Of a DNA stretch of 39,878 nt, positions 1 to 7,544 are shown in pieces. A program made the position numbers and the translations under genes. Within the stretch, counting starts at the first letter, position 1. Each line of letters starts with the position of its first letter. The notes beneath the pieces are model-generated. The model worked only from the letters and a program-made list of their open reading frames with translations, was not told the DNA's origin and searched no databases. This stretch comes from Blautia luti (GTDB lineage: Bacteria; Bacillota; Clostridia; Lachnospirales; Lachnospiraceae). The stretch spans positions 1 through 39,878 of the forward strand of contig NZ_JAAITI010000032.1 of the NCBI RefSeq assembly GCF_013304735.1, in the 5' to 3' direction.

Positions 1-15
1 CTAAAGATCTTCCCT

Positions 16-45
16 CCCCCTGCATAGCAGGGGGTTTATTTTTAC
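16..45 (+). terminator. Rho-independent terminator of an upstream plus-strand gene
   Basis: A perfect 8-bp stem (CCCCCTGC / GCAGGGGG) with a 3-nt ATA loop is followed by TTTATTTTT on the plus strand. No T-run follows on the minus strand. It therefore ends transcription coming from a plus-strand gene lying left of the window. Confidence 0.85.
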
Positions 46-53
46 TGTCACAC

Positions 54-107
54 AAAAAAATAGTACGATTTCGTATCTTTTAGATATTAGTTCGAAATCG
101 TACTATT
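54..107 (-). terminator. Terminator of the MFS permease gene
   Basis: A perfect 15-bp inverted repeat (arms 59-73 and 93-107) lies 22 nt after the stop of the MFS gene and, read on the minus strand, is followed by a run of seven T. The 19-nt loop can itself form a small TATCT/AGATA stem. The arms are unusually long for a simple terminator, but the T-run supports that role. Confidence 0.8.
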
Positions 108-128
108 GTCAATAGTCAATTATAATAT

Positions 129-1313
129 TTAATTCTGCGCTCTGTCTTTTTTCAGAAGCAATATTCCCACAAGCAGAAGTACAGGGAAAATAACTCCTGC
201 CAGGATTCCCTTTTTCAGATCATCAGATAAAGCACCTGACACAAATCCAACCAGTGTGGGGCCGCCGGAACAGCCTACATCTCCGGCCAGTGCCAGAAGT
301 GCAAACAGGGATGTACCTCCTCTTCGCAGTGCCATGGACGCCTTGCTGAAACTTCCCGGCCACATGATTCCCACGGAAAATCCGCAGATGGAACAGCCAA
401 CCAGTGACACAAATGCAGATGGTGCCAGCGAAATACACAGATAGGAAATAATGCAGAGAATGCTGCTGCCGATCATAAATTTATCCAGATCCATCCTGTC
501 TCCGAATTTTCCATAAAAGGCTCTGGAACTTCCCATCAGGATTGCAAATGCCATGGGGCCTGCAAGGTCTCCGATGGTCTTACTTACGCCCAGTCCCTGC
601 TCCGCAAATGTTGAAGCCCACTGGCTGACACCCTGTTCACTTGCACCGGCACACAGCATCATTAACATCAGGATCCAGAATGTCTTATTCCTGCATAATT
701 CTCTTATTGTCATTCCTGTCTCGCCCTCTTCGATCAGAGTTGCGATAGGAACTTTTGTAAATGTAATACCATTTACAATAGGAACAATCGCCCAGATCAG
801 TGCCATGATCTTCCAGTTTTCAATTCCAAATATACGGAAAAAGATCGTGGAAAGCAGGACCACTGCCACATGACCCCAGCAGTAAAAGGAATGCAGAAGG
901 CTCATTGCCTTTTCTTTATTATCACTTGGGCAGCTCTCCACAATAGGGCTGATCAGCACTTCGATCAATCCGCCGCCTACTGCATAGATCACTACGGAAA
1001 TAAATAATCCCGCAAATGCATTAGGCAAAAGATCCGGCAGGATCACCAGGCAGATCAGTCCTGCCGCTGAAAATACATGAGCCAGAACAATGGAAATCCG
1101 GTAGCCGATCCGGTCTACAAATTTTGCAGACAGAAGATCAATGAGCAGCTGGATCCCGAAATTGAATGTGATCAGCATTGTGATCTGGCTCAGTGGAATA
1201 TGGTAGCTTTTTTCAAATGTCAGAAAAAGCAGCGGCACAAAGTTATTTACGATTGCCTGCACGATGTAACCCACAAAACAGGCATATACCGTTTTCTGAT
1301 ATTTGTCTTTCAT
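129..1313 (-). CDS. MFS transporter
   Basis: This 394-residue protein is almost entirely hydrophobic, with about 12 predicted membrane segments and a polar central loop near residues 190-205, the classic 6+6 layout of the major facilitator superfamily. Short charged loops such as the one around SAKFVDRIGYR (residues 62-72) match the conserved loop between helices 2 and 3. It is a secondary transporter of the cytoplasmic membrane; the substrate cannot be read from sequence, although the fold resembles fucose-permease-like sugar carriers. It is divergent from an AraC regulator across 140 nt, so that regulator probably controls it and the cargo is plausibly a sugar or glycoside. A strong terminator follows the gene, so it is probably monocistronic. 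Confidence 0.85.
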   Translation of the reverse strand: MKDKYQKTVYACFVGYIVQAIVNNFVPLLFLTFEKSYHIPLSQITMLITFNFGIQLLIDLLSAKFVDRIGYRISIVLAHVFSAAGLICLVILPDLLPNAFAGLFISVVIYAVGGGLIEVLISPIVESCPSDNKEKAMSLLHSFYCWGHVAVVLLSTIFFRIFGIENWKIMALIWAIVPIVNGITFTKVPIATLIEEGETGMTIRELCRNKTFWILMLMMLCAGASEQGVSQWASTFAEQGLGVSKTIGDLAGPMAFAILMGSSRAFYGKFGDRMDLDKFMIGSSILCIISYLCISLAPSAFVSLVGCSICGFSVGIMWPGSFSKASMALRRGGTSLFALLALAGDVGCSGGPTLVGFVSGALSDDLKKGILAGVIFPVLLLVGILLLKKDRAQN

Positions 1314-1387
1314 CAGAAATCCTCCTCCATATTATTGTAATTCCTTTTCAATCTTTTGTATTATATCACCACATTTTAAAATTGTAA

Positions 1388-1417
1388 TTGCACTTTTCTG
1401 TCATTTTATAGTACAAT
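1388..1417 (+). promoter_or_regulatory. Sigma-A-type promoter of the AraC regulator gene
   Basis: TTGCAC (1388-1393) and TACAAT (1412-1417) are separated by 18 nt and lie about 40 nt upstream of the araC-type start codon at 1454. The remainder of the 140-nt divergent region must also hold the promoter of the MFS gene, which I could not place with confidence. Confidence 0.55.
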
Positions 1418-1453
1418 ATCACTATATATAACAGAAAGGAATTCTGTAATCTC

Positions 1454-2362
1454 ATGCAGAACATTCATACAAACAGCAATCTGCAGGAAACCACAAAACA
1501 CGGCGGACCTGATTTTCCTTTGGAATTTTATATAGATGATACCCGGAAATTTTATAATAACGATATCAACTGGCACTGGCATAAGGAATTTGAGATCATC
1601 TGCGTTTCAGAGGGTACTGTTACCTGCCAGGTTGAGCAGAAAACCTATACTTTACATTCCGGAGAAGGAATTTTTATCAACAGCGGTATGCTGCATCATT
1701 TCACAGCTGAAAACTATGGCGTCATGCCTAATATTGTATTTTCCCCCACTTTTCTTGCTCCAGGTGAAAGTCTTATTTACAAAAAATATATTCTGCCATT
1801 AGAAAATGCCATGCTTCCCTGCGTTATTTTCAAGCAGCAAACATGGCAAAAACATATTCTGAATCTCTGCAGACAATTGTTTCTTAATCTGGCCTCACCG
1901 GAAAGACAGGAGCTTCTCATTCATAACCTTTTAAGTGAAATCTGGCTTATCATGACAGACCATCTTTCCCCGGAACAGCTTACTCCCAGATCAAGTGTTC
2001 TGCCTTCACACTCTGAACGCATGATTCCAATAATGCTCGAGTATATCCAGACACACTACGCCGCCCCAATATCACTGACAGATATTGCAGCTGCCGCGAA
2101 TATCAGCCCCAACACCGCTTTACGCTATTTCCGGGAAAATATCGGAATATCCCCGGTCGAGTATCTTATTCAATATCGTATCAGCATCGCCTGCAAAATA
2201 TTAAGGGAAAGCTCTGACAAAATAGCCAGCGTTTCTGTCAGAGTCGGATATGACAATGTCAGTTATTTTTGCAGGATCTTTAAAAAACTTGTAGGAAAAT
2301 CTCCCTCTCAATATCGAACTGAAGCGAAATCATCCGTTAATTTTCCCGGCAAATTTTCCTGA
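1454..2362 (+). CDS. AraC family transcriptional regulator
   Basis: The 302-residue protein has an N-terminal cupin-like sensing domain (about residues 20-120, with the HWHKEFE signature and a GEGIFINSGMLHHF strand typical of sugar-sensing AraC proteins). Its C-terminal part is a double helix-turn-helix DNA-binding domain (about residues 190-290, containing ISLTDIAAAANISPNTALRY and GYDNVSYFCRIFKK). A GAAAGG ribosome-binding sequence lies about 14 nt before the ATG. It is divergent from the MFS permease, its most likely target. The convergent neighbour (hydroxyacid dehydrogenase) ends 44 nt away, and no clear terminator was seen between them. Confidence 0.9.
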   Translation: MQNIHTNSNLQETTKHGGPDFPLEFYIDDTRKFYNNDINWHWHKEFEIICVSEGTVTCQVEQKTYTLHSGEGIFINSGMLHHFTAENYGVMPNIVFSPTFLAPGESLIYKKYILPLENAMLPCVIFKQQTWQKHILNLCRQLFLNLASPERQELLIHNLLSEIWLIMTDHLSPEQLTPRSSVLPSHSERMIPIMLEYIQTHYAAPISLTDIAAAANISPNTALRYFRENIGISPVEYLIQYRISIACKILRESSDKIASVSVRVGYDNVSYFCRIFKKLVGKSPSQYRTEAKSSVNFPGKFS

Positions 2363-2406
2363 GATACTTCCGGGTACGAGCCTTGCACCGATATTCATCG
2401 CCTTTG

Positions 2407-3390
2407 TTAATATCCCTCATTTAACCGGACAATATTCTTTAATTCTTTTCCGTTCAGATATCGTTCCAGATTTTCCATGCAAATGTTCCAGATCATGTCC
2501 TGAACTTCTGCGTTTCCTCCGAAACTTGGGCCTGCGATGTGTGGGGTGAGAATAACCTGGTCCATTTCCCACAGCGGAGAATCGAACGGAAGTGGTTCTG
2601 TCTCAAATACATCCAGGACTGCGCCTTTTAAGTGGCCCTCCTGTAATGCCCGGATCAGGTCTTCTGTTGGAATAAGGCTTCCTCTTCCTACATTGATTAG
2701 AACTGCATCTTTTTTCATGGAATGCAGACGGTCGTAATTCAGAAGTCCTTTTGTTTCCAAAGTTCCCGGAAGGCAGCCGATCACAATATCCGCCTGTGGC
2801 AGTTTATCATCCAGTGCTGTCAGATCGTATACCTCATCAAAGTCTTTCAGCTGCTGCGAATGTTCTGAGACTGCTGTTCTTTTTATTCCAGTCACATGGG
2901 TTTCAAATGCTTGCATTCTGTGAGCGATGTTTTTTCCGATGTCACCGGTTCCCAGGATAAGAACATTTTTTCCATATATGGTGTCTGATGATCTATTCTG
3001 TACCCAGAGACATTCCTGCTTGTTTTTCCAGTAAACAGGAAGTCCTCGATACAAGGCAATGATGTTCCCGATCACATATTCCGATATAATTTTTCCGAAA
3101 GCTCCGGAAGCATTAGTCAATGTAATAGTTTCCGGGAATATTTTCATTTTTGTATATTTGTCTGCGCCAGCCCAGGTCAGCTGGATCCAATGGAGATTTT
3201 CGGCTTTCCGAAGTTCCGATTCTTCCGGTTCTCCGATCACAACCTCTGCTGTTGTAATGGAGTCCCTGATTTCATTTTCTTCAAAAACAAACTCACATTT
3301 CTCTCCAAATTTTGTTATAAACCTGTTTCGGATTTCCGCGTCACACTGTGGCTTTATCAGGACTTTTATTTTCTTCTCTGTATTTTCCAT
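2407..3390 (-). CDS. D-isomer-specific 2-hydroxyacid dehydrogenase
   Basis: This 327-residue cytoplasmic enzyme should interconvert a 2-hydroxy acid and a 2-keto acid with NAD(P)H. The Rossmann motif GTGDIG is at residues 147-152. The catalytic triad of the family is visible: Arg236 (NVGRG), Glu265 (ETEPLP) and His284 (TPHIAG). The length is normal for the family, and the substrate cannot be assigned. It is the last gene of a minus-strand run and starts 24 nt after the PNPOx-like gene, so the two are probably co-transcribed. No terminator was recognised after its stop. Confidence 0.9.
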   Translation of the reverse strand: MENTEKKIKVLIKPQCDAEIRNRFITKFGEKCEFVFEENEIRDSITTAEVVIGEPEESELRKAENLHWIQLTWAGADKYTKMKIFPETITLTNASGAFGKIISEYVIGNIIALYRGLPVYWKNKQECLWVQNRSSDTIYGKNVLILGTGDIGKNIAHRMQAFETHVTGIKRTAVSEHSQQLKDFDEVYDLTALDDKLPQADIVIGCLPGTLETKGLLNYDRLHSMKKDAVLINVGRGSLIPTEDLIRALQEGHLKGAVLDVFETEPLPFDSPLWEMDQVILTPHIAGPSFGGNAEVQDMIWNICMENLERYLNGKELKNIVRLNEGY

Positions 3391-3414
3391 GATGTTCTTC
3401 TCCGCAGGCGATTT

Positions 3415-3891
3415 TCAGGACTCATTTACCAGTTTTCCGGTCATATGCTCCGGTTCCAGCTCCAGGCAGAGAACTGCAGGACCGGAATGTTTCAGTTCAT
3501 GTTCCACGTATGCTTTATCATCCGTGAATTTTTTGCATAAATTTGTGCAGATTTCCACGACCTTTTCCGGTTCTTCCACTATACGGAGGCGTCCAAACAC
3601 AATCACACTTCGAATGTTTAGTGCCCATTCTCCTTCCTTTCGATATCCCTCGTCCATAACACAGAATGAAACTTTGTCACAATTTTTGATGGCATCAATC
3701 TTATGACCAGATTTTGCTCCGTGGAAATAGATTTTTCCATCTTTCTCGTTATACCAGTGGGTCATAGGCATTCCATAGGGATATCCATCCTCTCCCTGCA
3801 CGGAAAGCACGCCTCTTGGTTCTTTTTTCAGGATTTCGATACATTCTTCTTTGGTTAATTCCTGTTTGGATCTTCTCATTTTTCGAAACAT
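3415..3891 (-). CDS. Pyridoxamine 5'-phosphate oxidase-like flavin protein (NimA-like)
   Basis: The 158-residue protein carries the split-barrel flavin-binding fold of the PNPOx superfamily. The N-terminal LTKEECIEILKKEPRGVLSV and the following YPYGMPMTHWY and IYFHGAKSGHKIDAI segments are characteristic of the NimA-type subgroup, whose members bind flavin and include nitroimidazole-reducing enzymes. AGGAGG sits 8 nt before the ATG. A second Met at codon 5 could also be the start. It is followed after 24 nt by the hydroxyacid dehydrogenase. Which molecule it reduces is not evident. Confidence 0.8.
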   Translation of the reverse strand: MFRKMRRSKQELTKEECIEILKKEPRGVLSVQGEDGYPYGMPMTHWYNEKDGKIYFHGAKSGHKIDAIKNCDKVSFCVMDEGYRKEGEWALNIRSVIVFGRLRIVEEPEKVVEICTNLCKKFTDDKAYVEHELKHSGPAVLCLELEPEHMTGKLVNES

Positions 3892-3966
3892 AAGCTAGTC
3901 CTCCTCTTGCCCTGTATTAGTCTATTTTCTGTCTGCTATGACTGTTTTTTCGTTATCTTTACTTTA

Positions 3967-4395
3967 CTATCTTTCAAAAATAACTTTATATGTTCCCAGC
4001 ACCTGTCTGCATGGAATTTTTGCTGCATTTTCTGCTGTAAATGTATCTCTGGGATAGGTCGTTTCCGGCTCTTGTGGATAGGCTGGAAGGGTTTTTCCGA
4101 TGCTGACACCATGGGCATCCTTTTCAGTAAACTTCCACTGAAATGTGCAGTCACAGAATTCTTTATTCTCGGTGATCGTCTCCGGCTTTTTTAATTCCGG
4201 TGTTTCTTTCAGGAAATAACATCCCGCATTGTCTTTTTCTACCGGTGTGTTAAATTCCAGATAACCATTACTGTTGTCCTGGATCTCTGCATTGATTCTG
4301 AGAACCGGGCGCAGAGAAACAAATCCCTCCGGAATGATCGCCCTGATCCTGTCCTGCTCAATGCCATAGGCCATTACGTATTGTTCTACCTGCAT
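3967..4395 (-). CDS. Uncharacterised protein, possibly acetoacetate-decarboxylase-like
   Basis: This 142-residue soluble protein is not firmly recognised. It has no signal peptide and no membrane segment. The opening YVMAYGIEQDRIRAIIPEGF followed by LRPVLRINAEI resembles the start of acetoacetate-decarboxylase-like proteins. If so, it would be shorter than typical members, possibly through loss of a central segment. The gene begins 22 nt after the second DUF3791 gene and is followed after 75 nt by the PNPOx-like gene. It may belong to the same transcript as the DUF3791/DUF3990 cassette, or be an independent gene. The function is left open. Confidence 0.6.
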   Translation of the reverse strand: MQVEQYVMAYGIEQDRIRAIIPEGFVSLRPVLRINAEIQDNSNGYLEFNTPVEKDNAGCYFLKETPELKKPETITENKEFCDCTFQWKFTEKDAHGVSIGKTLPAYPQEPETTYPRDTFTAENAAKIPCRQVLGTYKVIFER

Positions 4396-4417
4396 GAATT
4401 TTTCCCCTTGTTACTTA

Positions 4418-4642
4418 TTACATGTTCCATGGCTGTTTTTTGTTATATTCTATTTCCAGCTCTTCCGCCAGATATCCATCACTCATACAATGCATATCTG
4501 AAATTCCCTCACTTATCAACTGATACAGCTGTGAATGATAAAAAATACCCAATGCTGTTTCAACAGAAATCCCCATTTTTTCTGCAAATAATTCTACTAT
4601 CCGTACATATTTCTTTTGTAACAAAATCGGATTAGCATTCAT
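4418..4642 (-). CDS. DUF3791 domain protein (second copy)
   Basis: The 74-residue protein matches the DUF3791 pattern: an N-terminal helical part (VRIVELFAEKMGISVETAL), then IFYHSQLYQLISEGISDMHCMSDGYLAEEL. The role of the family is not established. It overlaps the stop of the DUF3990 gene by 4 nt (ATGA), so translation of the two is coupled. It differs clearly from the other DUF3791 protein of the cassette at 5109-5342, whose C-terminal half ends in the alternative HTQGKEYIVDDIIEVM form. In linked DUF3990/DUF3791 sets these small proteins are reasonable candidates for partners or antidotes of the enzyme, which is inference. Confidence 0.8.
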   Translation of the reverse strand: MNANPILLQKKYVRIVELFAEKMGISVETALGIFYHSQLYQLISEGISDMHCMSDGYLAEELEIEYNKKQPWNM

Positions 4643-5109
4643 ACTTCAAAACTCCTCTCATAATGAAGATGCTCCAAAGACTCCTCTGTGCGAAAACAGA
4701 TTTGCATATTCGGCTTTTCATACTTCAGTCTGCTAATTGCCTCATTTTTGTCAATCAACTGATCAAAATACAGTTCAACCGTATTGAACACTTTATCATT
4801 GGCCACTCCGCCCATAACAATATCATAATCTGAATCATCCTTTTCTCTTCTGCAATTCATAATAAAATCCAGCCATTCTTCAGAATAAGAATCAAATTTC
4901 AAAATTTTCAGATTTTCCTGTGCGTTTTCTTCAAACTCAAAGGTTGTAACAATCCCTTGTTTACCGCGCCGTTTGAATTTTCCACACCATTTCACAGCCT
5001 GGTCTCTGAGAGGTGTCACATAAAATCCTTTACCAAAATCAACATCTGACCGGGAATGTTTTAAATCTGGATTTTTCACTTCAAGCCATGAGCCATGATA
5101 TACTATCAT
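4639..5109 (-). CDS. DUF3990 domain protein, putative ADP-ribosyltransferase fold
   Basis: The 156-residue protein matches DUF3990: N-terminal VYHGSWLEVKNPDL, then DVDFGKGFYVTPLRDQAVKWC. The family is thought to belong to the ADP-ribosyltransferase fold. The early His (YHGS, residue 5), the Tyr of GKGFYVT and a later acidic or Gln position (VELYFDQLID) would fit an H-Y-[E/Q]-type NAD-binding site, which is an inference. It starts on a TAATG junction sharing one base with the upstream DUF3791 stop and ends in an ATGA overlap with the downstream DUF3791, so all three proteins should be made together. This suits an enzyme kept in check by small partners, as in toxin-antitoxin modules. No experimental function is claimed. 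Confidence 0.8.
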   Translation of the reverse strand: MIVYHGSWLEVKNPDLKHSRSDVDFGKGFYVTPLRDQAVKWCGKFKRRGKQGIVTTFEFEENAQENLKILKFDSYSEEWLDFIMNCRREKDDSDYDIVMGGVANDKVFNTVELYFDQLIDKNEAISRLKYEKPNMQICFRTEESLEHLHYERSFEV

Positions 5110-5342
5110 TACAAAACACCTCTCTCTTTCATAACCTCAATAATATCATCCACAATATATTCTTTCCCCTGGGTATGAAGTATCTCATATTCCGGAATGA
5201 TGTAATCATTCAAAATATCACTTTTTTCTGTCAGCGCATCATATACCTTTTCTGCACTTACACCCAGTTTTGCTGCTATATTTTCAATACAAAATATCGC
5301 AAACTCCAGTTCTCTTGACTTTTCTATGTTTTGTTTCATCAT
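5109..5342 (-). CDS. DUF3791 domain protein (first copy)
   Basis: The 77-residue protein carries the typical DUF3791 sequence EFAIFCIENIAAKLGVSAEKVY, then a C-terminal HTQGKEYIVDDIIEVMKERG. I chose the ATG at 5342 because AGGAGG lies 8 nt upstream; the in-frame TTG two codons earlier would leave only 2 nt. It begins after an 18-nt gap from the aldo/keto reductase and its stop shares one base with the start of the DUF3990 gene. It is the first of three tightly coupled genes; a partner or antitoxin role for it is inferred only from this layout. Confidence 0.8.
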   Translation of the reverse strand: MMKQNIEKSRELEFAIFCIENIAAKLGVSAEKVYDALTEKSDILNDYIIPEYEILHTQGKEYIVDDIIEVMKERGVL

Positions 5343-5366
5343 TTCCAAGGCCTCCTGTATCAGATA

Positions 5367-6512
5367 TCAACACCCAAACAACTTCGCAGTTTTCTCCATC
5401 CTCTCTGCGATCGGCACTCCAAACGGGCAGCGGGTTTCGCATTCCTGGCAGCCGATGCATTCGGAGGCTTTGTGCTCCAGAAGTTCATAGTGGGATCTTA
5501 TGGTTGCGGGGACTTCCGGCTGCATGGTGGCAAGATCGTAGAATTTATTGATCATGGCAATGTCCAGTTCTGCCGCACATGGCTTGCAGTGTCCGCAGTA
5601 GGTGCACTCTCCTTTATAGGAATGGAACGGTGCATTGGCGATCACAGACGCGTAATCTTTTTCTCCCTCCGTTGCTGTTTCATATGCTACGGCATCATTG
5701 ACCTGCTCTTTTGTATCGTAGCCGCACATGATGGAACAGACTGCCGGCCTTGTAAGTGCGTAATGGATGCACTGTACCGGTGTCAGGCTTACACCGAAAG
5801 GAGAACGTTTTTCATCAAAAAGTCTTCCACCTGCAAATCCCTTCATAACTGTGATTCCCACATCATTTTCCTCGCATGCTTTGTACAGGCGGGCACGGTC
5901 TGCATCGATTCCCTTCAGACTGCTGTCAAACTCTTCTGCAAACATGGTATCAATGTTCTCACTTGCAGGAAGCATGTCAAAAGCAGGATTGATGCTGAAA
6001 AGGATCATCTCCACATAGCCGGATTCTGCCGCTTTCTTCGCCACTTTCGGATTATGGGAGCTCATACCGATATGACGGATCACACCTGTTCTCTTCAGTT
6101 CCATTACGTAATCCATATATTCAGACTGCTGAAGATCATCCCATTCTTCCTCAGAATCTACGTAATGGATCATTCCAAGATCAATATAATCCGTCTGGAG
6201 TCTTTTTAAAAGATCTTCGAATGCAGGACGCACATACTCCATCTCTCTGGTACGGTAATATTGCTCATCCTTCCAGGTTGATCCGATATGTCCCTGGATA
6301 AACCATTTGTCACGGTTCTCCTTAATTCCCTCCCCAATGATATTTCTGGATTTCGGGTCCGGCATCCAGCAGTCCAGGATATTGATTCCTTTTGAAGATG
6401 CATAATGGATCAGCTCAATACTTTCCTCCTCCGGATGGCGCTCCAGCCATTCTCCTCCAAAACCGATCTCACTGACCTGAAGCTCTGTTTTTCCTAATCT
6501 TCTTGTTTTCAT
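5367..6512 (-). CDS. Aldo/keto reductase-fold protein with C-terminal 4Fe-4S ferredoxin domain
   Basis: The 381-residue protein has an N-terminal aldo/keto reductase TIM barrel (start RRLGKTELQVSEIGFGG; GVIRHIGMSSHNP near residues 140-152). A C-terminal ferredoxin-like part carries two cysteine clusters, CTYCGHCKPC and CIGCQECETRCPF, each able to hold a [4Fe-4S] cluster. The barrel keeps the early Asp (NILDCW) and the His of GMIHYVD. The catalytic Tyr expected a few residues after that Asp is absent (DCWMPDP), and the usual Lys is replaced (WFIQGHIG). It may therefore not use the classic NADPH carbonyl mechanism and may act by electron transfer through the clusters. It follows the LysR gene by 17 nt on the same strand. 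Confidence 0.85.
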   Translation of the reverse strand: MKTRRLGKTELQVSEIGFGGEWLERHPEEESIELIHYASSKGINILDCWMPDPKSRNIIGEGIKENRDKWFIQGHIGSTWKDEQYYRTREMEYVRPAFEDLLKRLQTDYIDLGMIHYVDSEEEWDDLQQSEYMDYVMELKRTGVIRHIGMSSHNPKVAKKAAESGYVEMILFSINPAFDMLPASENIDTMFAEEFDSSLKGIDADRARLYKACEENDVGITVMKGFAGGRLFDEKRSPFGVSLTPVQCIHYALTRPAVCSIMCGYDTKEQVNDAVAYETATEGEKDYASVIANAPFHSYKGECTYCGHCKPCAAELDIAMINKFYDLATMQPEVPATIRSHYELLEHKASECIGCQECETRCPFGVPIAERMEKTAKLFGC

Positions 6513-6529
6513 TACTTTTTCCTCCTGAT

Positions 6530-7393
6530 CTATTCTATAATTATACTCTTAAATATCTCTGCTGCCTTACTGAATACCGCATGCTTTTTCCATACCAGAG
6601 CCTGTCTGGTAGGAAGCTGGGGTTCCAGCGGAAGAAAACATACTTCCGGATCCAGTTCCGGTGCCAGCATCTCTCTGGTTGTCAGAAAATACCCTAACCC
6701 CTGCTGTACAAAAGAAATGGGGCTTCCATGAACCACATTATAGGTTGCCGCAATATTTAAGTCCTCCACATCCATTTCTGCCCAGTGCGCAATCTCATTC
6801 TGAAGACCAATTCTCTGATGCATGATGAGAGGCATTGTCCTGATATCTTCTTTTGTTATCACTTTTCCGCTGGAAAATGGATCGTCTTTCTTTGCAAGGA
6901 TTCCCCATTGTGAAATCTCTTTCAGGGAAAAAAAATCGTATTTCACATTGTCAATGGGCTGCAGCATAACTGCAAAATCCAGTGTTCCATGGTTCAATCG
7001 CTCCGACACGTCTGTGGCATCTCCACTGTAAAAATGAAACTTCACATCCGGATATCGTTCCCGAAGCTTCGCAGCTGCCCCAAGAACCGATGGCGGCGTA
7101 CCTCCACCCATATAAATATCTCCGATGACATCTTCCGTATCTGAGCTGATTTCCTGCTGGGTCTTCTCCACCAGTTCCAGGATTTCTTCTGCACGCTTGC
7201 GCAAAAGAACCCCCTCCTCTGTCAGAGTGATCTTCCGTTTTCCACGGATCAGAAGTTTTTTCCCCAGTTTCTTCTCCAGTTCCATCAGTTGCTTTGACAG
7301 AGAAGGCTGTGCAATATGCAGGCTCTCTGCTGCCCTTGTGATATTCTCTTCCCTTGCCACTGCCAGAAAATAACGTAATTCACGAACTTCCAT
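6530..7393 (-). CDS. LysR family transcriptional regulator
   Basis: The 287-residue protein has an N-terminal winged helix-turn-helix (ELRYFLAVAREENITRAAESLHIAQPSLSKQL, broken here at about residues 5-36), followed by a periplasmic-binding-protein-like effector domain. I take the ATG at 7393 because AGGAAG is 6 nt upstream; the ATG at 7399 directly abuts that sequence. It is divergent from a MATE exporter and upstream of the aldo/keto reductase in the same direction, so either or both may be targets. An aromatic or organic-acid effector would be typical of the family but cannot be named. Confidence 0.9.
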   Translation of the reverse strand: MEVRELRYFLAVAREENITRAAESLHIAQPSLSKQLMELEKKLGKKLLIRGKRKITLTEEGVLLRKRAEEILELVEKTQQEISSDTEDVIGDIYMGGGTPPSVLGAAAKLRERYPDVKFHFYSGDATDVSERLNHGTLDFAVMLQPIDNVKYDFFSLKEISQWGILAKKDDPFSSGKVITKEDIRTMPLIMHQRIGLQNEIAHWAEMDVEDLNIAATYNVVHGSPISFVQQGLGYFLTTREMLAPELDPEVCFLPLEPQLPTRQALVWKKHAVFSKAAEIFKSIIIE

Positions 7394-7544
7394 AAGCATC
7401 TTCCTATCATTCTTATTAGCTATATAATATCATAGTTAATAGGTATTTACTATTATTTTTCCAAGGATATATACTGTATATGGTATGAGGCAAAAAAGCT
7501 TCTGTTTGCATTATCATTTTACTAAAATCAATGAGGTGTTCTTT

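Noticed and set aside
1334..1389. ATTGTAATT direct repeat, 47 bp apart
   Set aside because: Short and AT-rich, with spacing that does not put both copies on the same helix face; likely chance.
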